From Lithobates sylvaticus (lineage: Eukaryota > Chordata > Amphibia > Anura > Ranidae), in assembly GCA_028564925.1 (NCBI GenBank), contig CM053030.1, positions 372,398,945-372,462,944 on the forward strand: a stretch of DNA of 64,000 nucleotides, written 5' to 3'. Positions within the stretch are counted from its first letter, which is position 1, and each line of letters opens with the position of its first letter. Shown here in pieces: positions 1-10,621 of this stretch. The notes beneath the pieces are model-generated. The model did not search any database, was not told the origin of the DNA, and saw only the letters and a list, made by a program, of their open reading frames with translations. The translations under genes and the position numbers were made by a program.

Positions 1-1176
1 TCGAAGCATTCGTTATATCCGCTATTATAATTTCTTTCATATTAGTTGAAATTAGATATTTGTTAGTTGTGGTATTCGAATTGTTCTCTGTATTGCGGGA
101 ATCGGCAATTAGCCGCGAGTGATTTTAAATGTCTTTTTTTCCTGCAAAAATGACACATTGTACAGAGACAGTTCTAAACACAGGAAACCTGCGCCCTTCT
201 ATATACTATATACTCTATAGTATGTCTATGAATGGGGTCATGTTTCCTGTGTTTAGAACTGTCTCTGTACAATGTGTCATTTTTGCAGGAAAAAAAGACA
301 TTTAAAATCACTCGCGGCTAATTGCCGATTCCCGCAATACAGAGAACAATTTGAATGTTGTATTGTAACTAACAAATATGTAATTTCAACTAATATGAAA
401 GAAATGATAATAGCGGCTATAACGAATGCTTCGAATGATTCGAGATTCAGTATATCTAATATAGGGAACTGTTCCTGCACAGTGTCATTTTTGCAGGAAA
501 AAAAAACTATTTAAAATCGAGTCGCAGCTATTGCCGGCAAATGAATTGTTGGATCCGTAATACAGAGAACTGTCATTCATTGAAGTCATTGATAAAAAAA
601 TGCGTAGGGGTCCCCCCAAATTCAATAACCAGGCCCTTCAGGTCTGGGATGGATATTAAGGGGGACCCCCAGCCAAAAAAAAAAAAAAATGGCGTAGGGT
701 CCCCCTCAAAATCCATACCAGACCCTTGAGGTCTGGGATGGATTTTAAGGGGAACCCTAGCCAAAAAAAATGGCGTGGGGTCCCCCATAAAATCCATACC
801 AGACCCTTATCCGAGCACGCAACCTGGCAGGCCGCAGGAAAGGAGGGGGGGACGAGAGCGGCCCCCCCTCCCGCCTGAACCGTACCAGGCCACATGCCCT
901 CAACATTGGGAGGATGCTTTGGGGTCCCCCCCAAAGCACCTTGTCCCCATGTTGATGAGGACAAGGGCCTCATCCCCACAACCCTGGCCGGTGGTTGTGG
1001 GGGTCTGCGGGCGGGGGGCTTATCGGAATCTGGAAGCCCCCTTTAACAAGGGGACCCCCAGATCCCGGCCCCCCCCCTGTGTGAAATGGTAAGGGGGTAC
1101 AAAAGTACCCCTACCATTTCACCAAAAAAGCGTCAAAAATTGTAAAAATGACAGGAGACGGTCTTTGACAATTCCT

Positions 1177-1182
1177 TTATTA
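1177..1182 (-). terminator. Poly(A) signal of the left-going array transcript, unit 1
   Basis: On the minus strand this reads AATAAA followed by GGAATTGTC, about 230 bp downstream of the minus-strand TATA-like box. The same block ends the plus-strand unit at 1769-1774 and occurs in dispersed family members near 10465, 48652 and 61783. Use as a cleavage signal is inferred. Confidence 0.4.
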
Positions 1183-1403
1183 AAATCTTCTTTCTTCTTT
1201 CTTCTGGTCTTCCTTTCTTCATCTTCTCCTTCCGGCATCTTCTTCCATCTTCTTCTTCCTTCGATTCGCTTCTTCTTCCTCCGGTCTTCTCGTCCTTCTC
1301 GTCCGGCGTCGTCCTTCTCGTCCGGCATCGTCGTCTGTTCTCGCAGGCCGCTCCTCGCAATGGGAGGCTCCCGCTCTGTGAGGCTCCGCTCCGGGTGACA
1401 GGT

Positions 1404-1530
1404 CTTGTATAACGAAGGCACCCGGTGACCCCGCCCCCTCTCTGACGTCATGGGGAAAGCCATAGGGAATTCCACATGACGTCCCCGTGCGTCAGAGGGG
1501 GCGGGGTCACCAGGTGCCTTCGTTATAAAA
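1404..1530. promoter_or_regulatory. Symmetric, apparently bidirectional promoter core, unit 1
   Basis: The dyad centre lies near 1469. The plus strand has a perfect CRE-type octamer TGACGTCA (1443-1450), a second CRE-like TGACGTCC (1477-1484), a GC box GGGGCGGGG (1497-1506) and TATAAAA (1524-1530). The minus strand mirrors this with GC-box sequence at 1428-1440 and a TATA-like TTATACAAG at 1404-1412, which is one base off the plus copy. The arrangement predicts divergent RNA polymerase II initiation roughly 25-30 bp beyond each TATA box. Motifs are seen directly; activity is inferred. Confidence 0.5.
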
Positions 1531-1768
1531 GACCTGTCACCCGGAGCGGAGCCTCACAGAGCGGGAGCCTCCCATTGCGAGGAGCGGCCTGCGAGAAGAG
1601 ACGACGATGCAGGACGAGAAGGACGACGCCGGACGAGAAGGACGAGAAGACCGGAGGAAGAAGAAGCGAATCGAAGGAAGAAGAAGATGACGGAAGGAGA
1701 AGATGACGGAAGGAGAAGATGCCGGAAGGAGAAGATGAAGAAAGGAAGACCAGAAGAAAGAAGATTTT

Positions 1769-1774
1769 AATAAA
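1769..1774 (+). terminator. Poly(A) signal of the right-going array transcript, unit 1
   Basis: AATAAA lies about 240 bp downstream of the plus-strand TATA box, followed by a T-rich stretch (TGTCATTTTTACCATTTTTG). The predicted transcript between them is purine-rich (GAAGAAGAAG) and could encode only a short charged peptide. Confidence 0.4.
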
Positions 1775-3562
1775 GGAATTGTCAAAGACCGTCTCCTGTC
1801 ATTTTTACCATTTTTGCCACTTTTTTGGTGAAATGGTAGGGGTACTTTTGTACCCCCTTACCATTTCACACAGGGGGGAGGGCCGGGATCTGGGGGTCCC
1901 CTTGTTAAAGGGGGCTTCCAGATTCCGATAAGCCCCCCTCCCGCAGACCCCCACAACCACCGGCCAGGGTTGTGGGGATGAGGCCCTTGTCCTCATCAAC
2001 ATGGGGACAAGGTGCTTTGGGGGGGACCCCAAAGCATCCTCCCAATGTTGAGGGCATGTGTCCTGGTACGGTTCAGGCGGGAGGGGGGGCCGCTCTCGTC
2101 CCCCCCTCCTTTCCTGCGGCCTGCCAGGTTGCGTGCTCGGATAAGGGTCTGGTATGGATTTTGAGGGGGACCCTACGCCATTTTTTTTTTTTTTTTTTTT
2201 TGGCTGGGGTCCCCTTAATATCCATCCCAGACCTGAAGGGCCTGGTTATTGAATTTGGGGGGACCCCTACACATTTTTTTATCAATGACTTCAATGAATG
2301 ACAGTTCTCTGTATTACGGATCCAACAATTCATTTGCCGGCAATAGCTGCGACTCGATTTTAAATAGTTTTTTTTTTCCTGCAAAAATGACACATTGTAC
2401 AGAGAGAGTTCTCTATATTAGATATACTGAATCTCGAATCATTCGAAGCATTCGTTATATCCGCTATTATAATTTCTTTCATATTAGTTGAAATTAGATA
2501 TTTGTTAGTTGTGGTATTCGAATTGTTCTCTGTATTGCGGGAATCGGCAATTAGCCGCGAGTGATTTTAAATGTCTTTTTTTCCTGCAAAAATGACACAT
2601 TGTACAGAGAGAGTTCTAAACACAGGAAACCTGCGCCCTTCTATATACTATATACTCTATAGTATGCCTATGAATGGGGTCATGTTTCCTGTGTTTAGAA
2701 CTCTCTCTGTACAATGTGTCATTTTTGCAGGAAAAAAAGACATTTAAAAATCACTCGCGGCTAATTGCCGATTCCCGCAATACAGAGAACAATTCGAATG
2801 TTGTATTGTAACTAACAAATATGTAATTTCAACTAATATGAAAGAAATGATAATAGCGGCTATAACGAATGCTTCGAATGATTCGAGATTCAGTATATCT
2901 AATATAGAGAACTGTTCCTGCACAGTGTCATTTTTGCAGGAAAAAAAAAACTATTTAAAATCAAGTCGCAGCTATTGCCGGCAAATGAATTGTTGGATCC
3001 GTAATACAGAGAACTGTCATTCATTGAAGTCATTGATAAAAAAAATGCGTAGGGGTCCCCCCAAATTCAATAACCAGGCCCTTCAGGTCTGGGATGGATA
3101 TTAAGGGGGACCCCCAGCCAAAAAAAAAAAAAATGGCGTAGGGTCCCCCTCAAAATCCATACCAGACCCTTGAGGTCTGGGATGGATTTTAAGGGGAACC
3201 CTAGCCAAAAAAAATGGCGTGGGGTCCCCCATAAAATCCATACCAGACCCTTATCCGAGCACGCAACCTGGCAGGCCGCAGGAAAGGAGGGGGGGACGAG
3301 AGCGGCCCCCCCTCCCGCCTGAACCGTACCAGGCCACATGCCCTCAACATTGGGAGGATGCTTTGGGGTCCCCCCCAAAGCACCTTGTCCCCATGTTGAT
3401 GAGGACAAGGGCCTCATCCCCACAACCCTGGCCGGTGGTTGTGGGGGTCTGCGGGCGGGGGGCTTATCGGAATCTGGAAGCCCCCTTTAACAAGGGGACC
3501 CCCAGATCCCGGCCTCCCCCCTGTGTGAAATGGTAAGGGGGTACAAAAGTACCCCTACCATT

Positions 3563-3772
3563 TCACCAAAAAAGCGTCAAAAATTGTAAAAATGACAGGA
3601 GACGGTCTTTGACAATTCCTTTATTAAAATCTTCTTTCTTCTTTCTTCTGGTCTTCCTTTCTTCATCTTCTCCTTCCGGCATCTTCTTCCATCTTCTTCT
3701 TCCTTCGATTCGCTTCTTCTTCCTCCGGTCTTCTCGTCCTTCTCGTCCGGCGTCGTCCTTCTCGTCCGGCAT
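3563..3772 (-). other. Small charged ORF in an array arm (69 codons)
   Basis: The ORF begins MPDEKDDAGREGREDRRKKK and is almost entirely Asp, Glu, Lys and Arg, reflecting the purine-rich repeat from which it is read. The matching arm at 1119-1475 reads the same peptide in frame. The two plus-strand arms (from 1606 and 4050) start identically but stop after about 27 codons because their GAAGAAGATGACGGA repeats differ. It lies just downstream of the promoter-like core, so it could be the first ORF of the mini-transcript. The variable length and low complexity argue against a conserved protein. Confidence 0.2.
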
Positions 3773-3848
3773 CGTCGTCTGTTCTCGCAGGCCGCTCCTC
3801 GCAATGGGAGGCTCCCGCTCTGTGAGGCTTCGCTCCGGGTGACAGGTC

Positions 3849-3974
3849 TTTTATAACGAAGGCACCCGGTGACCCCGCCCCCTCTCTGACGTCATGGGGA
3901 AAGCCATAGGGAATTCCACATGACGTCCCCGTGCGTCAGAGGGGGCGGGGTCACCAGGTGCCTTCGTTATAAAA
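3849..3974. promoter_or_regulatory. Symmetric, apparently bidirectional promoter core, unit 2
   Basis: This is a second copy of the core at 1404-1530, with its dyad near 3913. Here both TATA boxes are intact: TATAAAA at 3968-3974 on the plus strand, and the same motif on the minus strand at 3849-3855. CRE-like and GC-box sites are mirrored as in unit 1. Poly(A) signals lie at 4245-4250 (plus) and 3620-3625 (minus). Confidence 0.5.
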
Positions 3975-4850
3975 GACCTGTCACCCGGAGCGAAGCCTCA
4001 CAGAGCGGGAGCCTCCCATTGCGAGGAGCGGCCTGCGAGAAGAGACGACGATGCCGGACGAGAAGGACGACGCCGGACGAGAAGGACGAGAAGACCGGAG
4101 GAAGAAGAAGCGAATCGAAGGAAGAAGAAGATGACGGAAGGAGAAGATGACGGAAGGAGAAGATGACGGAAGGAGAAGATGCCGGAAGGAGAAGATGCCG
4201 GAAGGAGAAGATGAAGAAAGGAAGACCAGAAGAAAGAAGATTTTAATAAAGGAATTGTCAAAGACCGTCTCCTGTCATTTTTTACCATTTTTGCCACTTT
4301 TTTGGTGAAATGGTAGGGGTACTTTTGTACCCCCTTACCATTTCACACAGGGGGGGGGGCCGGGATCTGGGGGTCCCCTTGTTAAAGGGGGCTTCCAGAT
4401 TCCGATAAGCCCCCCGCCCGCAGACCCCCACAACCACCGGCCAGGGTTGTGGGGATGAGGCCCTTGTCCTCATCAACATGGGGACAAGGTGCTTTGGGGG
4501 GGACCCCAAAGCATCCTCCCAATGTTGAGGGCATGTGGCCTGGTACGGTTCAGGCGGGAGGGGGGGCCGCTCTCGTCCCCCCCTCCTTTCCTGCGGCCTG
4601 CCAGGTTGCGTGCTCGGATAAAGGGTCTGGTATGGATTTTGAGGGGGACCCCACGCCATTTTTTTTTTTTTTTTTTTGGCCGGGGTTCCCCTTAAAATCC
4701 ATCCCAGACCTGAAGGGTCTGGTATGGATATTTGGGGGGGACCCACGCCATTTTTTTTATTTTTTTTTGGCTGGGGTCCCCCTTAATATCCATACCAGAC
4801 CTGAAGGGCCTGGTTATTGAATTTGGGGGGACCCCTACGCTTTTTTTTTT

Positions 4851-5311
4851 TCTGCAAAAATGACACTTTGTCATTCGAATTCATTCGTTATATCTGCTAT
4901 AATAATTTCGTTCAAATTAGTTGAAATTCGATATTGGTAGTTGGATTTACTAACGATTCGTAACTATTCATAACGATTCGTAACGATTCGTAACTATTCA
5001 TAACGATTCGTAACGATTCGTAACTTGAAATTGAAATTCGATATTTGTAGTTGGATTCGAATTGTTCTCTGTGTTATGAGAACCAACAATTCATTAGCCG
5101 CGTTAACGATTCGTAACGATTCGTAACGATTCGTAACGATTCGTAACTTTACTAACGATTCGTAAAAAAAATTACGATTCGTCCGAATTTCGTATTTCGT
5201 ACGAATTCGAACGGAATTTCGTACACGAATTACGAATTACGAATTTTTTTATATACGAAACGGGACGAAACGAAACGAAACGAATTTTTTGGCAGTTCCC
5301 ATGTCTACTGA
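4851..5311. repeat. Diverged end of the array with 10-bp tandem repeats, closing in a hAT-type end
   Basis: Spacer-like sequence of the array (type-A arm: ATTAGTTGAAATTCGATAT) continues in diverged form, with runs of a 10-bp unit TAACGATTCG between about 4945 and 5165. A run of CGAA-rich words follows. The stretch closes in CCATGTCTA near 5303-5311, which resembles the terminal TGCACATGTCTA of the hAT-type MITE at 40274-41119 and the end near 49315. I read this as the right end of the transposon in which the array arose; the left end is outside the window. Confidence 0.5.
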
Positions 5312-5955
5312 TCTGCTGCAGTGCTGATCAGTTTATTTTGGTAGCGGAGGAGTCCTGCTGTCAGAATACAATGACACACCTTGAATGGTTGGATGGGGAT
5401 TACGTTCAGTTTAGAATAATCTATGAATAATCTATGGCCAGTTTAAGTTCCATATCGAAGGTTGCCATAAAGACTTTATAAACAATGTATACTTTCTGCT
5501 TACTCCCCAGTGCTGAGCTTGTATATCCATAAATACAGTGGCTGAGCTATTGAAGAATTAATAAAAAAAATTGCCACTGCCCTCCAGCCCTTAGTACAGG
5601 GACAACCAGATATATGGGTGAGGGGCTGGTATGGTAAACCAGGGTGATTTAGTCTTAATTTCAAAGTTAAAACTGATATTTATCTTAACAAAAATTTGTT
5701 CTTTAATTGGGGGCTAAAGTAGTTTATAACTAATTAAAAGTGCAAATTTTATTCTGGGATGTGTCCCTTTTATAAGGACTTTAAAATTGTGTCACTGGTA
5801 CAAAGCATTTTTGTAATGTACACTACAAACAGGAATATAGGCAAATGTAAAAAGTTTATATCCAAATGGTTAAGTAAACCATTGCTACTGCAAAGCAGGC
5901 AGAATGACCTGCTGGCAGGATGAAAAGGTATTTTTTAATAAAGTGCAAACTATAT
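5312..5955. other. Unassigned AT-rich sequence
   Basis: No ORF, terminal repeat or tandem structure was recognised here. Confidence 0.5.
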
Positions 5956-5963
5956 ACAGTACT

Positions 5964-6529
5964 CAGGGCCATTTTTAAGGCAGGGCAAAAGGGACAGCTG
6001 CCCTGGGCCCTGTCATTGTTGTGGGGCCCAAAGCAGCTGCCTCATACTTGCCAACTATACTGGTTTAAATTCCCTCGCCCCTTGAGGTTTTAGTCCTGTG
6101 CTGTATGCCAATATCTCAGTGTGAAGTGCTGCTACTAATGCTGCCCAGCTCTGCCCTATTGTTACAGATGACTGACCTGCAGACCCTGTGTTTACATCTA
6201 AATTATCGTCATTCATATGTAAATAGTGACAGCATTCATATGTAAATAGCAGCGGCCGACGGCATTGATATTTATAACATGCCCCCCTCAGGTCATATCC
6301 ACAGTAATCTCTAGCAACCAATCAACAAGTAGAAATCATGTGCTGTAACCTCTAGAAACTAATCAGTGACCTGTAATGTGTTCTGTAACCTCTAGCAACC
6401 AGTCAGTGAGCGGTAATGATACCTCTGGCAACCAATCGCTATAGCTGCCTGATCTGATTCAGTAAACTGATTTTGAGTCTAGCTACTATTTATTGTATGT
6501 CTCAGAGTAGGTGGAGAGCAAAACTGCAT

Positions 6530-6564
<35 letters not shown>

Positions 6565-6609
6565 AGAAAAGTTTTGCCCAGGATCCAATCAATATTAAAG
6601 ATGGCCCTG
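5964..6609. mobile_element. hAT-type MITE, 646 bp
   Basis: The element starts CAGGGCCATTTTTAAGG and ends TTAAAGATGGCCCTG, a terminal inverted repeat. It is flanked by a perfect 8-bp duplication ACAGTACT (5956-5963 and 6610-6617). Eight-bp duplications with CAGGG ends are typical of the hAT superfamily. It has no coding capacity and contains a 32-base G run. Confidence 0.85.
6530..6561 (+). repeat. Homopolymer of 32 G
   Basis: An uninterrupted G run lies inside the hAT MITE. It is prone to length error in assembly and could form quadruplex DNA. Confidence 0.9.
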
Positions 6610-6617
6610 ACAGTACT

Positions 6618-7829
6618 GTACAAAAGTTTTAGGCAAGCGTGAAAAATGCTGTAAATTAAGAATGCTTTCAGAAATAAAAGTGTCAATAGAAGTGTCAGCC
6701 TGTCCATTAGGGGCGCAGGTGCACTGCCCCCCCTATCCATGCGTCCGGCCCTCTAATCTGCATGCGGGGTGCTGGACGCATGGATTCCGATCGGGTTTTT
6801 TTCTTTTTTTAAGCACGTGATTAGAGCATGAGGCTCTAATAGGCTTCAAAAAAGGGTGGGTAAAAACTTGTGTAACAATAGCGAATTAATATTTGCTATT
6901 GTCACACTGATTCTCCTCCAGGCCAATCAGGAAGCGGGTCCTTAGACCCATTTCCCGATTGGCCAAAAGGAAAAGTGATCCCATTGGCCTGTGATCGGAG
7001 TGACAGGACGGTGGACATGGGGGATGGAAGGATGAGCCTAACTGCTGTCAGCAGCAAGCCAGGGAAACGTTTTTTTGGTATGTGGCAGGAGGCAGAGGAT
7101 CCCCGCCAGCAGACTACCACAGAGGAGAGGTGAGTGAGCAATGGACACCAGACATCCTCCTCCCCCCTCCTCATCATCAGACTGATCTCTCGACCGGCGT
7201 CCGGGGGGGGGGTATGGCCTGGCATCTAGTAACCAGTGATGTCACAGACAATCAGAATCAGACAGGCCGGGAGCGAAGCCCGTGCTTAGTGCTGCACAAC
7301 TCTCTGCACCCACCTCCGCACCCCCCCCCCGCCGCGCCCCTCCTCCTCCGGCGCCCAGCGGCATTTAGCAGGGACTGTTCTGGTGTGATATTCACTCTCC
7401 AGTGTCAGCCCGCCCGCTGTCACCAAGGAATGGATGTGCCCGACTTCTGCTACTGCTTAAGTGGCATGCGGAGGGTCCGGTGATGACATGAGAAGGCAGA
7501 AGTGGCTGATGCTGTCAGGCTGACTGAAGACGAGCATGCAGTGTCCAGACTCCAGTCCAGGATCCTCTCCTCCCCCCTCCTCCCTGCACTTCACCACAAA
7601 GACCGAGGACATGTGCTGCAGGAAGTGAGTGACACCTACAAGGAACTGCAGTGATTCAGGTATAGATGACATGGGGACATACAGCACAGGTTGGACCGGG
7701 CTTAAGTCTGGGCTGTGACAGGGAGAGAGCAAGCAGAACTGGAATAGGTTGGCCATGAGGTGGGTGGTGTGCTCTGCTTCTCCTGACAAGGCATGGATTG
7801 ATGGCCATCACTCCTCAGGACTCTCTGCA
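6618..7829. other. Unassigned, partly GC-rich sequence
   Basis: Open frames are present (for example 7082-7483, plus) but show no family similarity that I can recognise and are rich in low-complexity Pro, Arg and His. The stretch around 6700-6760, with AGGGGCGCAGGTGCACTGCC, resembles a dispersed repeat, but I saw no terminal repeats. Confidence 0.35.
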
Positions 7830-8210
7830 GGGGGCACTCTGGAGGTACTATCTGTGTGCCTCCAGAATGCCCCCTTACTTAATCCAGAGTGCTCCCTTAC
7901 TTCCTCCCCTTACTTTCTCCAGAGTGCCCCTTTACTGTCTCCAGAGTGCCCCTTAGTACAGTAATACTAAGGGGGCACTCTGGAGGGGGATGTAAGGGGA
8001 CACTCTGGAGGAGGATGTAAGGCGCACCCCAGAGGATGTAAGGAGGCACTAAGGGGGCACCCCCGGAGGATGTAAGGGAGCTCTGACTAAGTTAGTACCG
8101 CCAGAGTGCCCCCTTACATCACCCCTTACAACCTCCAGGGTGCCCCCTTAGTGCCTCCAGAGTGCCCCTTTACTTCCTCCAGAGTGCCCCCTTACATCCT
8201 TCGGAGTGCC
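7830..8210. repeat. Minisatellite that switches orientation
   Basis: The unit is close to CTCCAGAGTGCCCCCTTAC. It reads in that orientation at about 7855-7958, in the reverse orientation at about 7965-8090 (GGGGGCACTCTGGAGGA), and forward again at about 8100-8205. The first switch forms a near-perfect 20-bp hairpin (7939-7958 with 7965-7985). Confidence 0.75.
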
Positions 8211-8531
8211 CCACCACCAAGGTGGTATAGCAGTGGCTGACAGACTATCAGGAGGTGGTATTGCACTCCTCTCCTGTACATATTACCCACCGCCATACAC
8301 TCCGCAATCCTTTCCTGTACAAATTACCCACCTCCATACACTCCGCACTCCTCTCCTGTACATATTACCCACCGCCAAAAACTCTGCAATCCTCTCCTGT
8401 ACATATTACCCACCTTCATACACTCTGCACTCCTCTCCTGTACATACTACCCACCGCCATACATTCCGCACTCCTCTCCTGTACATATTACCCACCGCCA
8501 TACACTCCACACTCCTCTCCTGTACATATTA

Positions 8532-9138
8532 ACATAAACTTTTTATTTTATATTTCAAGAAACAAACATACATTATCAGGTGTCAAAAAAAAACTTACAG
8601 ACAGTCATCCTCATGGAAGAACAGAATAAACAAGAATCCATTAAATTTGCAGCAGGTGTACATAGCCATTAATAAGTGAGATCAAACATTCACAGGGTAA
8701 GTATGGGATCAACAGGTCGTGACCCTATGGGTCATCCCATGCGGAGACATATAGCAACTACCTACTACAGTAATCAATCAATGGTCAAGTGTTTCGCCTC
8801 CACCCAATCCTCCCAAATCTTCCCAAATTTCTTAGGGCAATTCCTACCCAGGTATGTCATCTTGTAGAGTGGTAAAGCCGAGTTTATCAGTGATTGCCAC
8901 AGCTGTTTTGTAGGGGGGAGGGCCTGGTTCCAGTGGAGAAGGATGGCCTTGCGTGCATACATGGTGGTATAAAATACAAATAGTTTCTTGCCCCAGGCAA
9001 TTTCTAAGAAATCACATACACCCAGAAGGAGAGGTATCGGGCTGAACGGAACCGCCAGTTTCCCTATATTATTAATGTCTGCCCACACCTCCCTCCAGAA
9101 ATCGACCAACCGAGGACAGGACCAAGCTACATGGAAGA
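8532..9138 (-). mobile_element. 5'-truncated L1-type LINE, antisense
   Basis: The minus strand encodes the end of an L1-type ORF2: HVAWSCPRLVDFWREVWADI, then ARKAILLHWN and a Trp-rich tail, running from about 9138 to a stop near 8774. About 240 bp of 3' untranslated sequence follow. The fragment interrupts the 41-bp minisatellite and is bordered by CTCCTGTACATATTA on both sides (8517-8531 and 9139-9153). That fits a 15-bp target duplication, although the minisatellite itself contains this word. Confidence 0.8.
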
Positions 9139-9363
9139 CTCCTGTACATATTACCCACTGCCATAAACTCCGCACTCCTCTCCTGTACATATTACCCACC
9201 TCCATACACTCTGCACTCCTCTCCTGTACATACTACCCACGGCCATACATTCCGCACTCCTCTCCTTTACATACTACTCACCACCATAAATTCCGCACTC
9301 CTCTCCTGTACATACTACTCACCACCATGCATTCCGCACTACTCTCCTGTGCATACTACTCAC

Positions 9364-10621
9364 TAGGGATGGTCGCGATGTTCGAGTCGAACGTAAGTTT
9401 GACTCGAACATCGGGTGTTTGCCTGTTCACCGAATAGCGAACAATTTGGGGTGTTCGCGGCAAATTCGAAAGCCGCGGAACACCCTTTAAAAGTCTATAG
9501 GAGGAATCAAAAGTACTAATTTTAAAGGCTTATATGCATGGTATTGTCATAAAAAGTGTTTGGGGACCTGGGTCCTGCCCCAGGGGACATGTATCAAGGC
9601 AAAAGAAAGTTTTAAATTATGAAGTTTTTTCAGGAGCAGTGATTTTAATAATGCTTAATGTGAAACAATAAAAGTGTAATATTCCTTTAAATTTCGTACC
9701 TGGGGGGTGTCCATAGTATGCCTGTAAAGTGGCGCATGTTTCCCGTGTTTAGAACAGTCCGAGAGCAAAATTTAATTTCTAAAGGAAAAAAAAGTCATTT
9801 AAAAGTACTAGCGCTAGCGGCTAGGGATGGGCTGTCTGTTCGGGTCGAACATGAGTTCGACACAAACATTGGCTGTTCGCCCGTTTGCCGAATAGCAAAC
9901 AATTTGGGGTGTTTGCGCCAACGGAACACCCTTTAAAAGTCTATGGGAGAAATCAAAAGTGCTAAGTTTGAAGGTTAATATGCATGGTATTGTCATAAAA
10001 AGTGTTTGGGGACCTGGGTCCTGCCCTATGGGACATGTATCAATGCAAAAAAAGTTTTAAAAACTGAAGTTTTTTCGGGAGCAGTGATTTTGCTTAAATA
10101 ATGCTTAAAGTGAAACAATAAAAGTGAAATATTCCTTTAAATTTCATACCTGGGGGGTGTCTATAGTATGCCTGTAAAGTGGCACATGTTTTCCATGTTT
10201 AGAACAGTCCGAGAAAAAAAATGAAATTTCTAAGAAAAAAAGTAATTTAAAAGTACTAGGACAGGCTATAATGAATTGTCGGGTCTCTGCAATACACATA
10301 ACAGCCATTGAAAAAAATGGCCTGGGATTCCCCCACAGTGCATTACCAGGTCCTTTGGGTCCGGTATGAATATTAAGGGGAACCTGAACCAAAATTAAAA
10401 AGGTCCGTCGGAACGAGAGAAGAAGAAGAACAAGACTTTGTAGGACAGTTTTTTTTTTTTTTTTTAATAAAGGACTTGCATATAAGCCTTTAAAATTAGC
10501 ACTTTTGATTTTTCATGTTCGTGTCCCATAGACTTTAACGGTGTTCACATGTTCAAACAAATTTTTTGCCTGTTCGCATGTTCTGCTGAGAATCGAACGG
10601 GGGGTGTACGGCCCATCCCTA
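9364..10621. mobile_element. hAT-like non-autonomous element, tandem dimer, 1258 bp
   Basis: Ends are TAGGGATGG and CCATCCCTA, flanked by the 8-bp duplication CTACTCAC (9356-9363 and 10622-10629). A second left end (CTAGGGATGGGCTGTC) begins near 9822, where the first copy breaks off after GCGCTAGCGG, so two copies share one outer target duplication. The subterminal regions are themselves inverted (AAAGTCTATGGGAGAAATC near 9936; its counterpart GATTTTTCATG...CCCATAGACTTT near 10510-10535). The interior (AGTATGCCTGTAAAGTGGC, then GGTATGAATATTAAGGGGAA, then a GAAGAAGAAG tract and TTAATAAAGGACTTG) is collinear with one monomer of the array at 1-4850. Confidence 0.8.

Larger units (their letters stand above)
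1..4850. repeat. Array of ~1.2 kb monomers in alternating orientation
   Basis: The sequence folds back on itself around four dyad centres, near 215, 1469, 2658 and 3913. The segment from 1 onward recurs from 2443, and 541 onward recurs from 2985, so the head-to-tail unit is about 2.44 kb and consists of two inverted ~1.2 kb monomers. Type-A centres (for example 189-241) are AT-rich spacers of about 50 bp flanked by GTTTCCTGTGTTTAGAAC-like arms. Type-B centres hold a GC-rich promoter-like core. Arms match almost base for base and differ mainly in homopolymer length. The array probably continues left of the window. Monomer sequence also occurs singly at 9364-10621, 48560-49315 and 61640-62110, so it derives from a dispersed non-autonomous transposon family. 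Confidence 0.85.

Noticed and set aside
1-4850. CRISPR-like or phage-type repeat array
   Set aside because: Units are 1.2 kb and inverted, in a eukaryotic transposon context; no short direct repeats with spacers.
8206-8629. Frames with SPVHITHRHT-type repeats
   Set aside because: They are reading of the 41-bp minisatellite.
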